Below, one piece after another: positions 26,034-34,033 of a stretch of 42,893 nucleotides of DNA. A program made the translations under genes and the position numbers. Within the stretch, counting starts at the first letter, position 1, and every line of letters begins with the position of its first letter. A model generated the notes under the pieces. That model had not been told where the DNA came from and ran no database searches. It saw only the letters and a program-made list of their open reading frames with translations. The DNA comes from Gemmatimonadota bacterium (GTDB lineage Bacteria > Gemmatimonadota > Gemmatimonadetes > Longimicrobiales > Gaopeijiaceae): positions 1-42,893 of the forward strand of contig JAPOYJ010000040.1 of assembly GCA_026706635.1 (NCBI GenBank), written 5' to 3'.

Positions 26034-26918
26034 ATGCACCTAGAGACGACCTCAGGCTCCCACGACCGCAGGCTGGACGACCTGCCGACGGTCGGCGAGC
26101 TACCGCTGGCGAGGGCCATCGTCCAGTACCGCGATGCGCAGGAGCTCTACGGCCGTCACCGCCAGATCCACGACATCGGGCTGGCCGTGGTGACCGATGG
26201 ACGCGCCGAGACGACCGTTCGGGCGATCGATCTGGGTTCGGCGGGGAGCAAGTACCTCAACCTGGCATCGGAGCTAGTGATCCTGGACTGGATATACGAC
26301 GCCACGCTGGTGCGTCTGAAGGCCATGGCCTCCGTCGCGCGAAACGACACCGCGGAGGACACGCGCCGGACCGCCGAGCTCAGGAGGTACTGCTTCGACC
26401 TGGCACTGCGGGTCCTGGGCCGGAGCGGCTTCACCCCCCTGACTCGCCCGACGCTGCTGCGGATCGGATTTCGGGACATCTGCAAGGACCTGGATCTGCA
26501 CGAGAGCGCCACCGTGCGGATCGTGACCGCTCCCGGCGAGGTTGCGCAAGTCTCGCTCGACTACGACGCGAACGCGCTCCTTTTCGAGCCCGTCGGACGC
26601 TGGCCCTGTCGCGCCACCGAGGAGGCGACCCGGGAGGTCTTCGGGGAGTCGCGGCGACGCAGCGCGAGCTTCAGTGGAGCGGGCGACCGCTGGGCCTACG
26701 AAGTCCGCTTCGGCGTTCCGGTGACATTGTCGGAGCTCCACGCCAGTCTGGCCTCTATGCGGAGCGGCCTGAGCCGGCTGGCGGCGCGCTTCGAGCCCGA
26801 CCGCCACCGCTCCGTGCGCCGCTTGTTAGCGACCTTCGGCGAGCGGAGGACACTCGACAGGATCCCCGCCCCAGTGGGCGAGGGCGGCCTTGGCCAGCCT
26901 CGCATGGCGGTACACTAG
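26034..26918 (+). CDS. Hypothetical protein, mostly helical, first of a two-gene unit
   Basis: 294 residues from ATG 26034; I do not recognise the family. No signal peptide or membrane segments. Helical N-terminal half (ELPLARAIVQYRDAQELYGRH, LDWIYDATLVRLKAMASVA) and an Arg-rich C-terminal half with a possible beta segment (TVRIVTAPGEVAQVSLDYDA). Ends 6 bp before the next gene, so the two are probably co-transcribed. Site E is just upstream. Coding is supported by length, codon bias and the tight junction, not by homology. Confidence 0.6.
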   Translation: MHLETTSGSHDRRLDDLPTVGELPLARAIVQYRDAQELYGRHRQIHDIGLAVVTDGRAETTVRAIDLGSAGSKYLNLASELVILDWIYDATLVRLKAMASVARNDTAEDTRRTAELRRYCFDLALRVLGRSGFTPLTRPTLLRIGFRDICKDLDLHESATVRIVTAPGEVAQVSLDYDANALLFEPVGRWPCRATEEATREVFGESRRRSASFSGAGDRWAYEVRFGVPVTLSELHASLASMRSGLSRLAARFEPDRHRSVRRLLATFGERRTLDRIPAPVGEGGLGQPRMAVH

Positions 26919-26924
26919 CAGCGA

Positions 26925-27560
26925 ATGCAGAGCCTTCAGGACGGCCATGTCGATGGCGCAAGATCGCGGGAAGTCAGCGGTCGCAAGGCGATCGACTCGC
27001 TCACCCGGAGCTACGACGCGTACAGGCGCCGGCACGCAGAGCGACTGGTGCGCATGGTCCCGCGCGAAGCGGTGCGCGACCTATACGCCGAAGCCCGTGA
27101 CTGGGCCAAGGCGGCAGGGCTCCACGACCGATCCGATCCGATGGCCACGCTGCTGAGCTTCGCCGAGCAACTCCTCCCCCTTCCCACCTTCGAGGTATGG
27201 CTCTCTGACCGGGCGCACAGCCCGCTCTGCCACATCGAGGACGGAGAAGGGGACGATCTCGCCACGCCCTCCAACCCCGCCAAGGTCGACGAGAGGCGCT
27301 TCGCGCATGACGGGCGCAGCTGGCTTGCGTCGCTGTACCTCTACCCGGACGGCGCGAGGTGGCGGGGGCTTCTCCAGTTCCGGGGCGAGGGCGACGATCG
27401 GCTACATCACACCGCCAGCATACTCCTGGAGGAGACCGCCAGACAGGTGCGGAGGAGCTTCCGGGGGTTCGACGGAGTCGCGTTGGGGGCGTTTCTGCGC
27501 TCCGCACTCCCCGAAATCAGTCGCGGCGCGACTGTTTCCGGTCATACGAGAATTCGGTAA
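26925..27560 (+). CDS. Hypothetical protein, second of a two-gene unit
   Basis: 211 residues from ATG 26925, six bases after the preceding stop. Unrecognised. Helical N-terminus rich in Arg/Asp, then a beta-rich middle (FEVWLSDRAHSPLCHIEDGEG, WLASLYLYPDGARWRGLLQFRG) and a helical C-terminus. The alternation recalls GAF/PAS-like sensory folds, but this is only an impression. It probably works with the upstream product. Confidence 0.55.
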   Translation: MQSLQDGHVDGARSREVSGRKAIDSLTRSYDAYRRRHAERLVRMVPREAVRDLYAEARDWAKAAGLHDRSDPMATLLSFAEQLLPLPTFEVWLSDRAHSPLCHIEDGEGDDLATPSNPAKVDERRFAHDGRSWLASLYLYPDGARWRGLLQFRGEGDDRLHHTASILLEETARQVRRSFRGFDGVALGAFLRSALPEISRGATVSGHTRIR

Positions 27561-27909
27561 ACATCTGTCGCTGCCAGGATGCGGCCGAGGCCAGCGCGGT
27601 CTATGTCAAGTCTGTTTCGTCTAGACACTTAGAGCGTGGCAGGTCCGCCACCGGCGGAACTTCGCGGGGAGTCGGAAACGAGTGATTACGGCAATTCTCA
27701 ATCTTACGTAAGTGACTATTTGACAATGGCTTACGGTTTAGGGCCGAATTTTCCCCGGTACTCTTGCGCCCCGCAACTTCGCCGCGCTACAGTTCTGGTC
27801 GTAGCCAAAGCGGGAATCAGTGGCGGGACGGGGTCGCAGCACGCCGCAAGTCGCTGGAAAACCGACTGCTCTTCACCTGCACAGTGAGAATGCGAGGTCC
27901 CTGCCGCTC
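27561..27909. other. AT-richer intergenic region
   Basis: Locally lower GC than its surroundings. Contains TTGACA at 27721, a plausible -35, but no good -10 17 bp on. No gene is supported; ORFs here lack ribosome sites. Confidence 0.4.
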
Positions 27910-28107
27910 ATGTGGAACACCCGTTCCGTCCACCTAAGTGTTCGCCTTCCCACCGAAGTCGCCTCCGAAGCCGAGGAGTTGCAGCGTTCGGATCCAGATT
28001 TCCTGAGCCGCATGATCGAATACGGGCTCGCTCGACGCGCCATCTACCGCCGTCTGCGAGCGACCGACGAGGTCGGGGCTAACGCCGCCGCTGCCCACCC
28101 GCGATAG
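27910..28107 (+). CDS. Small ribbon-helix-helix-like protein
   Basis: 65 residues from ATG 27910 (MWNTRSVHLSVRLPTEVASE). The pattern beta strand SVHLSVRLP, then helices EVASEAEELQ and DFLSRMIEYGLARRAIY, fits CopG/Arc-type DNA-binding proteins, often antitoxins or small repressors. No toxin gene adjoins. It is 165 bp before site C and could in principle bind such dyads, but nothing here shows that. Confidence 0.55.
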   Translation: MWNTRSVHLSVRLPTEVASEAEELQRSDPDFLSRMIEYGLARRAIYRRLRATDEVGANAAAAHPR

Positions 28108-28271
28108 CGCCACAGCTCGCAGGTGCAGTCCTCCCGCTACAGATTTCCTGGCTTGGCTGTGTGACGCGACCCCTGAAGCGCCTTCCTCTGCCTGCTCGGT
28201 CCGCAGCTCCCGCGTCGGCCGCGCTTCCACGTCGTGGGAGGATCGCTCGGGCCCTGGTCGCCCAGCCATAA

Positions 28272-28310
28272 TGTAAACTTTGCTTTACATTATGTAATCC
28301 ATGGTTTACA
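28272..28310. promoter_or_regulatory. Paired TGTAA-N8-TTACA dyads (site C)
   Basis: Perfect arms at 28272-28289 and 28293-28310, 3-bp gap, 21-bp period. It lies between the ribbon-helix-helix gene and feoA, about 220 bp from the feoA start, beside a CTAG palindrome fragment. Confidence 0.65.
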
Positions 28311-28326
28311 ACACCGGTGTCCGTGG

Positions 28327-28389
28327 CTTCGCTCTGCGTTGCTCCCCGGGACCTCGCCGGAGGACCTTGACACACCACGGACTGACTAG
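28327..28389 (-). repeat. CTAG palindrome element, fragment
   Basis: GCTTCGCTCTGCGTTGCTCC followed by diverged sequence and the end CCACGGACTGACTAG, matching centre and left end in reverse. Confidence 0.7.
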
Positions 28390-28404
28390 GGCTTGCGCAG
28401 AGAT

Positions 28405-28418
28405 TTAGGCTTGCCTAA
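28405..28418. promoter_or_regulatory. DtxR/IdeR-like iron box upstream of feoAB
   Basis: TTAGGC-TT-GCCTAA is a perfect inverted repeat and, with the following CT, matches most of the IdeR/DtxR consensus (TTAGGTTAGCCTAACCTAA). It is about 110 bp before feoA, the expected place for Fe2+-dependent repression of iron uptake. No DtxR-family gene is in the window. Confidence 0.7.
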
Positions 28419-28527
28419 CTTTTCTGGGCCCTTCCCTGGGTCGATGGCCTTCGCGGCCTTTGGGAGCGCCCCTCCAACCACCCCTCCGGCAACCAACGTC
28501 CGTCTTCACCGAGGAGAGGATAACGCA

Positions 28528-28794
28528 ATGACCTTGGCCGACATCAGTCCAGGCGACTCCGCGACCGTCCAGGGAATCTCGCCCCGGTGCGACGGGCCGG
28601 CGCGGCTGCGTCTCCTCGACCTGGGCGTGGTGCCCGGCACGGTAGTGCAGGCCCGCCTCGAGAGCGCGGCCGGCGACCCGATCGCATACGACATCAGGGG
28701 GGCGCTGGTGGCGCTCAGAAGGGAGCAGGCGGCGCTCATCGCCGTGACATCCGCAGGTGCGCGAGGTGAGCCGGTAGGCGCGGATTGGCGCTGA
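28528..28794 (+). CDS. feoA: Ferrous iron transport accessory protein FeoA
   Basis: 88 residues from ATG 28528, chosen over an upstream in-frame ATG because GAGGAGAGG precedes it. Small SH3-like FeoA fold: MTLADISPGDSATVQGI, LRLLDLGVVPGTVVQARLE, GDPIAYDIRGALVALRREQA. FeoA works in the cytoplasm with FeoB in Fe2+ uptake. Overlaps feoB by 10 bases. Likely iron-regulated through the IdeR-like box at 28405. Confidence 0.9.
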   Translation: MTLADISPGDSATVQGISPRCDGPARLRLLDLGVVPGTVVQARLESAAGDPIAYDIRGALVALRREQAALIAVTSAGARGEPVGADWR

Positions 28795-31016
28795 GGGCCG
28801 CTGAACGCTCCGACCTTCCGTCGGAGCGCGCCAGCCGTCTGGTCCGGCTGGGACTGAGTCCGCACCGCTGGGACCACCTGATCGCCCTTGCCGGCAACCC
28901 CAATGTCGGCAAGAGCACCGTCTTCAACGCCCTGACCGGACTGCGCCAGCACACCGGCAACTGGCCCGGCAAGACGGTTGCGCGAGCCGAGGGCGCGTTC
29001 CTGCACCAGGGAGCCAGGGTGAAGGTGGTCGATCTGCCCGGTGCCTACTCCCTCCAGGCCGGAAGCACCGACGAGGAGGTGGCTCGCGACTTCGTCCTCT
29101 TCGGCCAGCCAGACGTCACCGTGGTGGTCGTCGACGCCACCCGGCTGGAACGCAACCTGAATCTCGTCCTCCAGATACTGGAGATCACCGACCGCGTTGT
29201 CGTCTGTCTGAACCTGGTCGACGAAGCACGCAGGCGCGGTATCCGGGTGAAGGCGAAGCGGCTTGCGCACGAGCTGGGAGTGCCTGTGATCCCCACCGTC
29301 GCCCGCCGGGGAGAAGGTATCGACGATCTTCTCGCGGCCGCGCTGGCCGTGGCGACCGGGGATCGGCCCACACACCCTCGACGGATCGGGTCGCTGCCAG
29401 CGCCGATCGACGAGGCGGTCCGGTCGATTGCGCCGCTGATTTCCGAGGAGTTTCCGGAGCTGCCCAATCTTCGTTGGGTAGCGCTTCGCCTCCTTCATGG
29501 CGACGAGCGGGTCGCCGCGGCCCTGGGCTCGGGCGAGATAGGCGGCCTGGGGGGCGAGCTCCGACCGGTGGCCGCGCACTCGGAGAAGAACGGGGCGCAC
29601 CCCGGAGGGAAGCGCGTCCTCCAAGCGGCGGTGGAGTGGCGCGGCGCCCTCGGCTCTGGCCTGCACGACGAGTTTGCGGAGGCGCTCTTCGACGAGGCCG
29701 CCCGGATTGCCAAAGAGTGCGTGCGCCGAGAGGACAGGCGGTCTGGAGAGCGCCTCGACGGTCGTCTCGACCGCTGGCTCACAAGCCGTGTGTTCGGCTT
29801 CCCGCTGATGATCGGCGTGCTGGGGGTGGTCTTCTGGCTCACGATTGCCGGTGCCAACGTGCCATCGCAGTTGTTGGCGGGGCTCCTTATCGACGACCTT
29901 CACCCGATGCTCCTGGAGCTCGCCGGGTCGGTGGGCGCGCCGTGGTGGCTCTCGGGGTTCCTGATCGACGGCGTCTACCTAGCCACCGCCTGGGTCGTAA
30001 GCGTGATGCTCCCGCCGATGGCGATCTTCTTCCCGCTCTTCACCCTCCTGGAGGACTTCGGGTACCTGCCGAGGGTCGCCTTCAATCTCGACTCGCTCTT
30101 CCGGCTGGCCGGGGCGCACGGGAAGCAGGCCCTCACGATGAGCATGGGCTTTGGCTGCAACGCGGCGGGCGTGGTCGCCGCGAGGGTCATCGACAGCCCC
30201 CGCGAGCGTCTGATCGCCGTCGTCACCAACAACTTCTCGCTCTGCAACGGGCGCTGGCCGACCCAGATCCTGGTCGCGACGATCTTCATTGGGGCGCTGG
30301 CGCCGCCCCACCTGGCCGGCGCAGTCGCGGCGAGTGCCGTGGTGACGGTGGCGCTCATCGGAATCGTCTTCATGTTCGCGGTCTCCTGGGGGCTCTCGAG
30401 GACGGTGCTCCGCGGCGAGGCAACCACCTTCTCGCTGGAGCTACCGCCCTACCGGCCACCCCGCATCCTCCAGACGCTCTACACCTCCGTGATCGACCGC
30501 ACGCTGATCATCCTCCGGCGAGCGGTCCTCTTCGCGGTCCCCGCGGGCGCGGCGATCTGGCTCATCTCGAACATTTCGGTGGGGGGCACCGCGCTGGCCG
30601 GGCACGGGGTGGCGATGCTAGACCCGGTGGGAGTCGCGATCGGGCTGAACGGCGTGATCCTGCTCGCCTACGTAATCGCCATCCCGGCAAATGAGATCGT
30701 GGTCCCGACGGTGCTGATGCTCACGGTGATGGCTCTCGGGAGCCCAGAGCTCGGAGAGGGGGCCGGCGTGATCTTCGAGCGGGACTCGCTAGGCGAGGTG
30801 GCGGCTCTCCTGGGGGCTGGCGGATGGACGCTCCTCACCGGCGTCTGCCTGATGCTCTTCAGTCTGCTGCACAATCCGTGCTCGACTACGATCTACACGA
30901 TCTACAAGGAGACCGGGAGCGGTCGCTGGACCGCGGTGGCCACGCTCCTCCCGCTGGCGCTGGGCTTCGCGGTCTGCTTCCTGGTGGCCCAGCTCTGGCG
31001 ACTGGGCGCCGCGTAA
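28785..31016 (+). CDS. feoB: Ferrous iron transporter FeoB
   Basis: 743 residues from a TTG at 28785, the only start that overlaps feoA suitably. N-terminal G domain: G1 GNPNVGKS (37-44), G3 DLPG (83-86), G4 NLVD (143-146). The membrane part has two Gate-type segments with MGFGCNAAGVVAARV and NNFSLCNGRWP, including the conserved cysteine positions. It moves Fe2+ across the inner membrane using GTP hydrolysis. No FeoC follows. A minimal CTAG palindrome lies 32 bp after the stop. Confidence 0.95.
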   Translation: MALRAAERSDLPSERASRLVRLGLSPHRWDHLIALAGNPNVGKSTVFNALTGLRQHTGNWPGKTVARAEGAFLHQGARVKVVDLPGAYSLQAGSTDEEVARDFVLFGQPDVTVVVVDATRLERNLNLVLQILEITDRVVVCLNLVDEARRRGIRVKAKRLAHELGVPVIPTVARRGEGIDDLLAAALAVATGDRPTHPRRIGSLPAPIDEAVRSIAPLISEEFPELPNLRWVALRLLHGDERVAAALGSGEIGGLGGELRPVAAHSEKNGAHPGGKRVLQAAVEWRGALGSGLHDEFAEALFDEAARIAKECVRREDRRSGERLDGRLDRWLTSRVFGFPLMIGVLGVVFWLTIAGANVPSQLLAGLLIDDLHPMLLELAGSVGAPWWLSGFLIDGVYLATAWVVSVMLPPMAIFFPLFTLLEDFGYLPRVAFNLDSLFRLAGAHGKQALTMSMGFGCNAAGVVAARVIDSPRERLIAVVTNNFSLCNGRWPTQILVATIFIGALAPPHLAGAVAASAVVTVALIGIVFMFAVSWGLSRTVLRGEATTFSLELPPYRPPRILQTLYTSVIDRTLIILRRAVLFAVPAGAAIWLISNISVGGTALAGHGVAMLDPVGVAIGLNGVILLAYVIAIPANEIVVPTVLMLTVMALGSPELGEGAGVIFERDSLGEVAALLGAGGWTLLTGVCLMLFSLLHNPCSTTIYTIYKETGSGRWTAVATLLPLALGFAVCFLVAQLWRLGAA

Positions 31017-31047
31017 CGCCACCGCCGGAGCATCCGGTTGTGTCCGG

Positions 31048-31076
31048 CTAGCAGGGTTTATTCCACGGGCTGCTAG
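31048..31076. repeat. CTAG palindrome element, minimal 29-bp form
   Basis: CTAGCAGGG and TCCACGGGCTGCTAG: left and right ends joined with nearly all the interior deleted. Its right CTAG gives the TAG stop codon of the minus-strand lipoprotein (31073-31075). Confidence 0.8.
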
Positions 31077-31648
31077 GCAGGTGGTGCGAACTCCGATGCG
31101 TCCACGTTGACCGAATGGCCGCACATCATACCCGTGACCGGCCCCGTCAGCCCATCAGCCGGGTTGAGGGACCCGGTCGCGTCGACATCGACGTCAACCG
31201 CGCACTTCCCCTCCTTCTCTGGGAGCGACCAATCCAGGCTCCCGTCCAGCGCCATATCGATCAAGACCGAGGTTTCCTCGGAGGCCACCGTGCCCACTTG
31301 GTCCACGCTCCCCCCCGCGATCTCGAAGGACGAGCCTCTGCTGGTGAACTTGCACATGCTGGCCGTCATCTTCACGTCGAACATGATCCCCGACACCGGG
31401 TCGCCGCTTGCCGTCCCGGCATAGGCGAGCGTGCCTCCATCGGGACAATCGATGGTTGTGTTGAGATTGCCCACACTTGACGGCAGCAGTCGCCCAACAT
31501 TCCCTAGCGCTGACAGCAGCGCCATAGCTTCCGCCTCGGTGATCGGTTCATCGTCGCCACAGCCCACGGCGGCGGCTATGGGCAGCGACAGGGCGGCGAC
31601 GGCGGATCGGACGGCACCTCGACGGGTGCTGCGGCGTTGCATCGGCAT
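31073..31648 (-). CDS. Lipoprotein paralogue A
   Basis: 191 residues from ATG 31648, with AAGGA seven bases upstream. Signal ending IAAAVGC, lipobox cysteine, then an acidic beta-rich domain with conserved Cys (DCPDGGTL, TASMCKFTSRGS, GKCAVDVDVDATGSL, TGMMCGHSVNVD). Strongly similar to the gene at 31966-32535, so a tandem duplicate. The family is unknown to me; four Cys could form two disulfides in the periplasm. Its stop codon is inside a repeat element. Confidence 0.75.
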   Translation of the reverse strand: MPMQRRSTRRGAVRSAVAALSLPIAAAVGCGDDEPITEAEAMALLSALGNVGRLLPSSVGNLNTTIDCPDGGTLAYAGTASGDPVSGIMFDVKMTASMCKFTSRGSSFEIAGGSVDQVGTVASEETSVLIDMALDGSLDWSLPEKEGKCAVDVDVDATGSLNPADGLTGPVTGMMCGHSVNVDASEFAPPA

Positions 31649-31696
31649 GGTTCTGTCCTTCAGATCTCTAGCAGAATCCAGAACGAAAGTGAACAG

Positions 31697-31760
31697 ACAA
31701 GCCCGTGGACAATCCTCCCACGCAGAAGCGGCGCTGCATCCCCGCTGGACCGCTTCGGGG
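31697..31760 (-). repeat. CTAG palindrome element, right-half fragment
   Basis: AAGCCCGTGGACAATCCTCC, CACGCAGAAGCGGCGCTGC, ATCCCCGCTGGACCGCTTCG match the reversed right half. It lies about 50 bp before the start of lipoprotein A. Confidence 0.8.
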
Positions 31761-31913
31761 TGACGTAGCCCCCGAAGATCCGGGCAGCGGCAGGGACGGG
31801 GCACCCCCGAGGAGGGGCGACCGGGCGGGGCGGCCGGAGCTGAGCTGCGCGAGAACCCGCGCGGATCCCATAGCGCCCGGCCACCCCATTCCTAACCGGT
31901 GCTGCCCCTCCCC

Positions 31914-31955
31914 CTTGCAGCCCGTGGACAAACCTAGATTATCCACGGAGTGCTG
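31914..31955 (-). repeat. CTAG palindrome element, minimal 42-bp form
   Basis: TTGCAGCCCGTGGACAAACC joined to AGATTATCCACGGAGTGCT: both ends kept, the interior deleted. It lies 11 bp after the stop of lipoprotein B. Confidence 0.8.
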
Positions 31956-31965
31956 GGTGGGTAGG

Positions 31966-32535
31966 TCAGTTGAACTCCGATACGTCCACGTTGACCTCAT
32001 GGCCGCACATCATGCCCGTGACCGGCCCCGTCAGCTCATCATCCGGGTCTAGGGACCCGGTAGCGTCGACATCGACGTCAACCGCGCACACCCCCTCCTT
32101 CTCCGGGAGCAACCATTCCAGGCTCCCGTCCAGCGCGAGATCGAGCGAAAGCGAGGTCTGCCCGAATTGCAGCGTGCCCTTTTGGTCCACGCTCCCCCCC
32201 GCGATCTCGAAGGACGAGCCTCTGCTGGTGAATTTGCACATGCTGGCCGTCATCTTCATGTCGAATGTGATATCCGACGGTGGGTTGCCGCTTACCGTCC
32301 CGGCATAGTCGAGCGTGCCTCCACCCGGACAATTGACGGTGTCGTTGGGGTCGGTCAGATTTGACGGTGCCAGCTGCCCAACATCTCCTAGCGCTGCCAA
32401 CAGCGCCAGAGCTTCCGCCGCGGTGATAGGTTCGGGATCGCCGCCACAGCCCACGGCGACGGCGACGGGCAGAGACAGGGCGGCGATGGCGAATCGGGCG
32501 GCGCCCCGACGGGCGCTACTGCGTTGCATCGGCAT
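31966..32535 (-). CDS. Lipoprotein paralogue B
   Basis: 189 residues from ATG 32535 with CAAGGA six bases upstream. Signal ending VAVAVGC; same domain and Cys pattern as paralogue A (NCPGGGTL, TASMCKFTSRGS, GVCAVDVDVDATGSL, TGMMCGHEVNVD). Differences cluster in the middle (QFGQTSLSLDLALD against ASEETSVLIDMALD). The genes lie head to tail with two palindrome elements between them. Function unknown. Confidence 0.75.
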   Translation of the reverse strand: MPMQRSSARRGAARFAIAALSLPVAVAVGCGGDPEPITAAEALALLAALGDVGQLAPSNLTDPNDTVNCPGGGTLDYAGTVSGNPPSDITFDMKMTASMCKFTSRGSSFEIAGGSVDQKGTLQFGQTSLSLDLALDGSLEWLLPEKEGVCAVDVDVDATGSLDPDDELTGPVTGMMCGHEVNVDVSEFN

Positions 32536-32656
32536 GTTGCATCCTTGAGATTCCAGGTGGTACGTCCCACGCGGGCACGACTGGTGTCGAGTGGCGCGAG
32601 AACCCCCGCGGCAGGGGTAGCTTCCCTCCAGAGGGAGGGCCGCTCCGCGGCCTAAT

Positions 32657-33403
32657 CTAACGCCTCCTTCGCAGGGCGGAAGTAGCGCCCGTCCAGATCA
32701 TCGCGAGGGCAGCCAGGGCGGCGACGCCCGCCACCGCCCGCCCGACCAACCCCCAGAGCTCGCCGGTGTGGACCTGGAGGACGACCTCGGGGGCGCTCTC
32801 CTCTCCGCCAGGAATTGCCGCGCCGAAGATTGGATACGACCAGTCGCCGAGCGACGGAAAGGAGAGGATCGCGCCCGTCGCCGAAATCACCGCCAGGGGC
32901 AGCAGAGCCCAGACCCCGATTGCGCGGTGGAGGCGCAGGCGGCGCGCGCGGCCCCTCAGGCGACCGCGACTGGTCGGGAAGGCGAAGTTGGCGGCCAGCG
33001 CACGCCTCGACAGCGGCCAGGGGACCCAGAGCAGCGCCCCGGTGAGGAGGAGGAAGAGCAGCCCCAGATTCGCCGCTCCCGTCAACCTGCGACCGGTCCG
33101 CTCGCCCCCACCCGGAAACGCCAGCCAGCGGTGCACTTCGCGGACCCTCTCGAAGAAGCGCTCCAGGGCGGAGGGGCCCAGCGCGACCTCCGACTCGAGG
33201 TGCGAGCCGACGATTTCGCGGCGGTCGCTCGCGGCGACGATCCCGCCACCCTCCCCTTCCTCCACCTGGGTGCGGCTGCCCCAGATCGAGAGGACTGCCT
33301 CTTCGCAGGCCAGTACTGCCCCCGAGGCCGCCATGGCGGCAATGAAGACGCCAGCGGCGAGCGCCACCGACCGGTGCGCCCGAAGGAGGAGCCTGCGAAA
33401 CAC
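32657..33403 (-). CDS. PepSY-associated membrane protein
   Basis: 248 residues from GTG 33403, chosen because CCGGAG precedes it and it gives the usual short basic N-terminus (MFRRLLLRAHRSVALAAG); TTG 33469, overlapping the preceding stop, is an alternative. Four membrane segments: ALAAGVFIAAMAASGAVL, GAANLGLLFLLLTGALLW, LHRAIGVWALLPLAVISATG and LVGRAVAGVAALAALAMIW. REVHRWL and LHR-type motifs fit PepSY-TM proteins, often linked to iron or other metal uptake. Last gene of the operon starting at 34357; a GC hairpin (32624-32638) follows. Confidence 0.75.
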   Translation of the reverse strand: MFRRLLLRAHRSVALAAGVFIAAMAASGAVLACEEAVLSIWGSRTQVEEGEGGGIVAASDRREIVGSHLESEVALGPSALERFFERVREVHRWLAFPGGGERTGRRLTGAANLGLLFLLLTGALLWVPWPLSRRALAANFAFPTSRGRLRGRARRLRLHRAIGVWALLPLAVISATGAILSFPSLGDWSYPIFGAAIPGGEESAPEVVLQVHTGELWGLVGRAVAGVAALAALAMIWTGATSALRRRR

Positions 33404-33465
33404 CCGTACTCCGGCACCGGAATCGCGCGGCGAGCCGGACTCGCCAGCGACCCCGGCACCTCCAC

Positions 33466-34023
33466 TCAATGCAGCGTCACGTACCGCTCGAGGCGGGCCA
33501 CCTCCTCGCCGTCCACGTACTTTCCGATCTCCTGGCGAAACTGCCCCATGTCGGGGTAGGGGCGGTACTCCTCGAATTCGTGCGCCATCCTGGCACCCAC
33601 GCCCGGAATGAGAAGAATCTCCTCGCGGGTGGCGTCGTTCAGGCCGATCGGCAGCCACAGGTGTTCGTAGACACCCCGAGCCGCCTCGTCGCCAATCGCC
33701 GCGGACAGGACGACGTGCACATCGGCCATCGACGCAAAGGGGCGACCGCCTTCGAGCGCCGCGACCGCTTCGGCGGTCAGGCCCTCCAGAGCGACAAGCT
33801 CGGCGCTCGCCGCCTCGTTGGGGTTCACCAGCTCCGCCAAGGACGCCACCGAGAGCGCCGACGCCACGTCGTCACTGGACGCCGCGCTCTCCGCGCCGAC
33901 ACCCTCGGCCCTAGTCTCGGATTCGCCACCGGCACAGGCCCAGCCGCCAACCAACCCCACGAGAAGGGCGATCGGCAGCGCCAGAGGCCCGAGCCGCATC
34001 GTGCGGGCACGAGGCTTTGACAT
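33466..34023 (-). CDS. Helix-hairpin-helix lipoprotein (ComEA-like motifs)
   Basis: 185 residues from ATG 34023, 10 bp after the stop of the gene before it. N-terminal hydrophobic signal (LGPLALPIALLVGLVGG) with a Cys at WAC, so a possible lipoprotein. The C-terminal half carries two helix-hairpin-helix units: LVNPNEAASAELVALEGL and LPIGLNDATREEILLIPGVG, as in ComEA-type proteins, which bind DNA or mediate protein contacts. Its neighbours suggest a metal-related setting, but DNA binding for uptake is the better-known role. No competence genes are nearby. Confidence 0.7.
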   Translation of the reverse strand: MSKPRARTMRLGPLALPIALLVGLVGGWACAGGESETRAEGVGAESAASSDDVASALSVASLAELVNPNEAASAELVALEGLTAEAVAALEGGRPFASMADVHVVLSAAIGDEAARGVYEHLWLPIGLNDATREEILLIPGVGARMAHEFEEYRPYPDMGQFRQEIGKYVDGEEVARLERYVTLH

Positions 34024-34033
34024 TGGGACCAGA

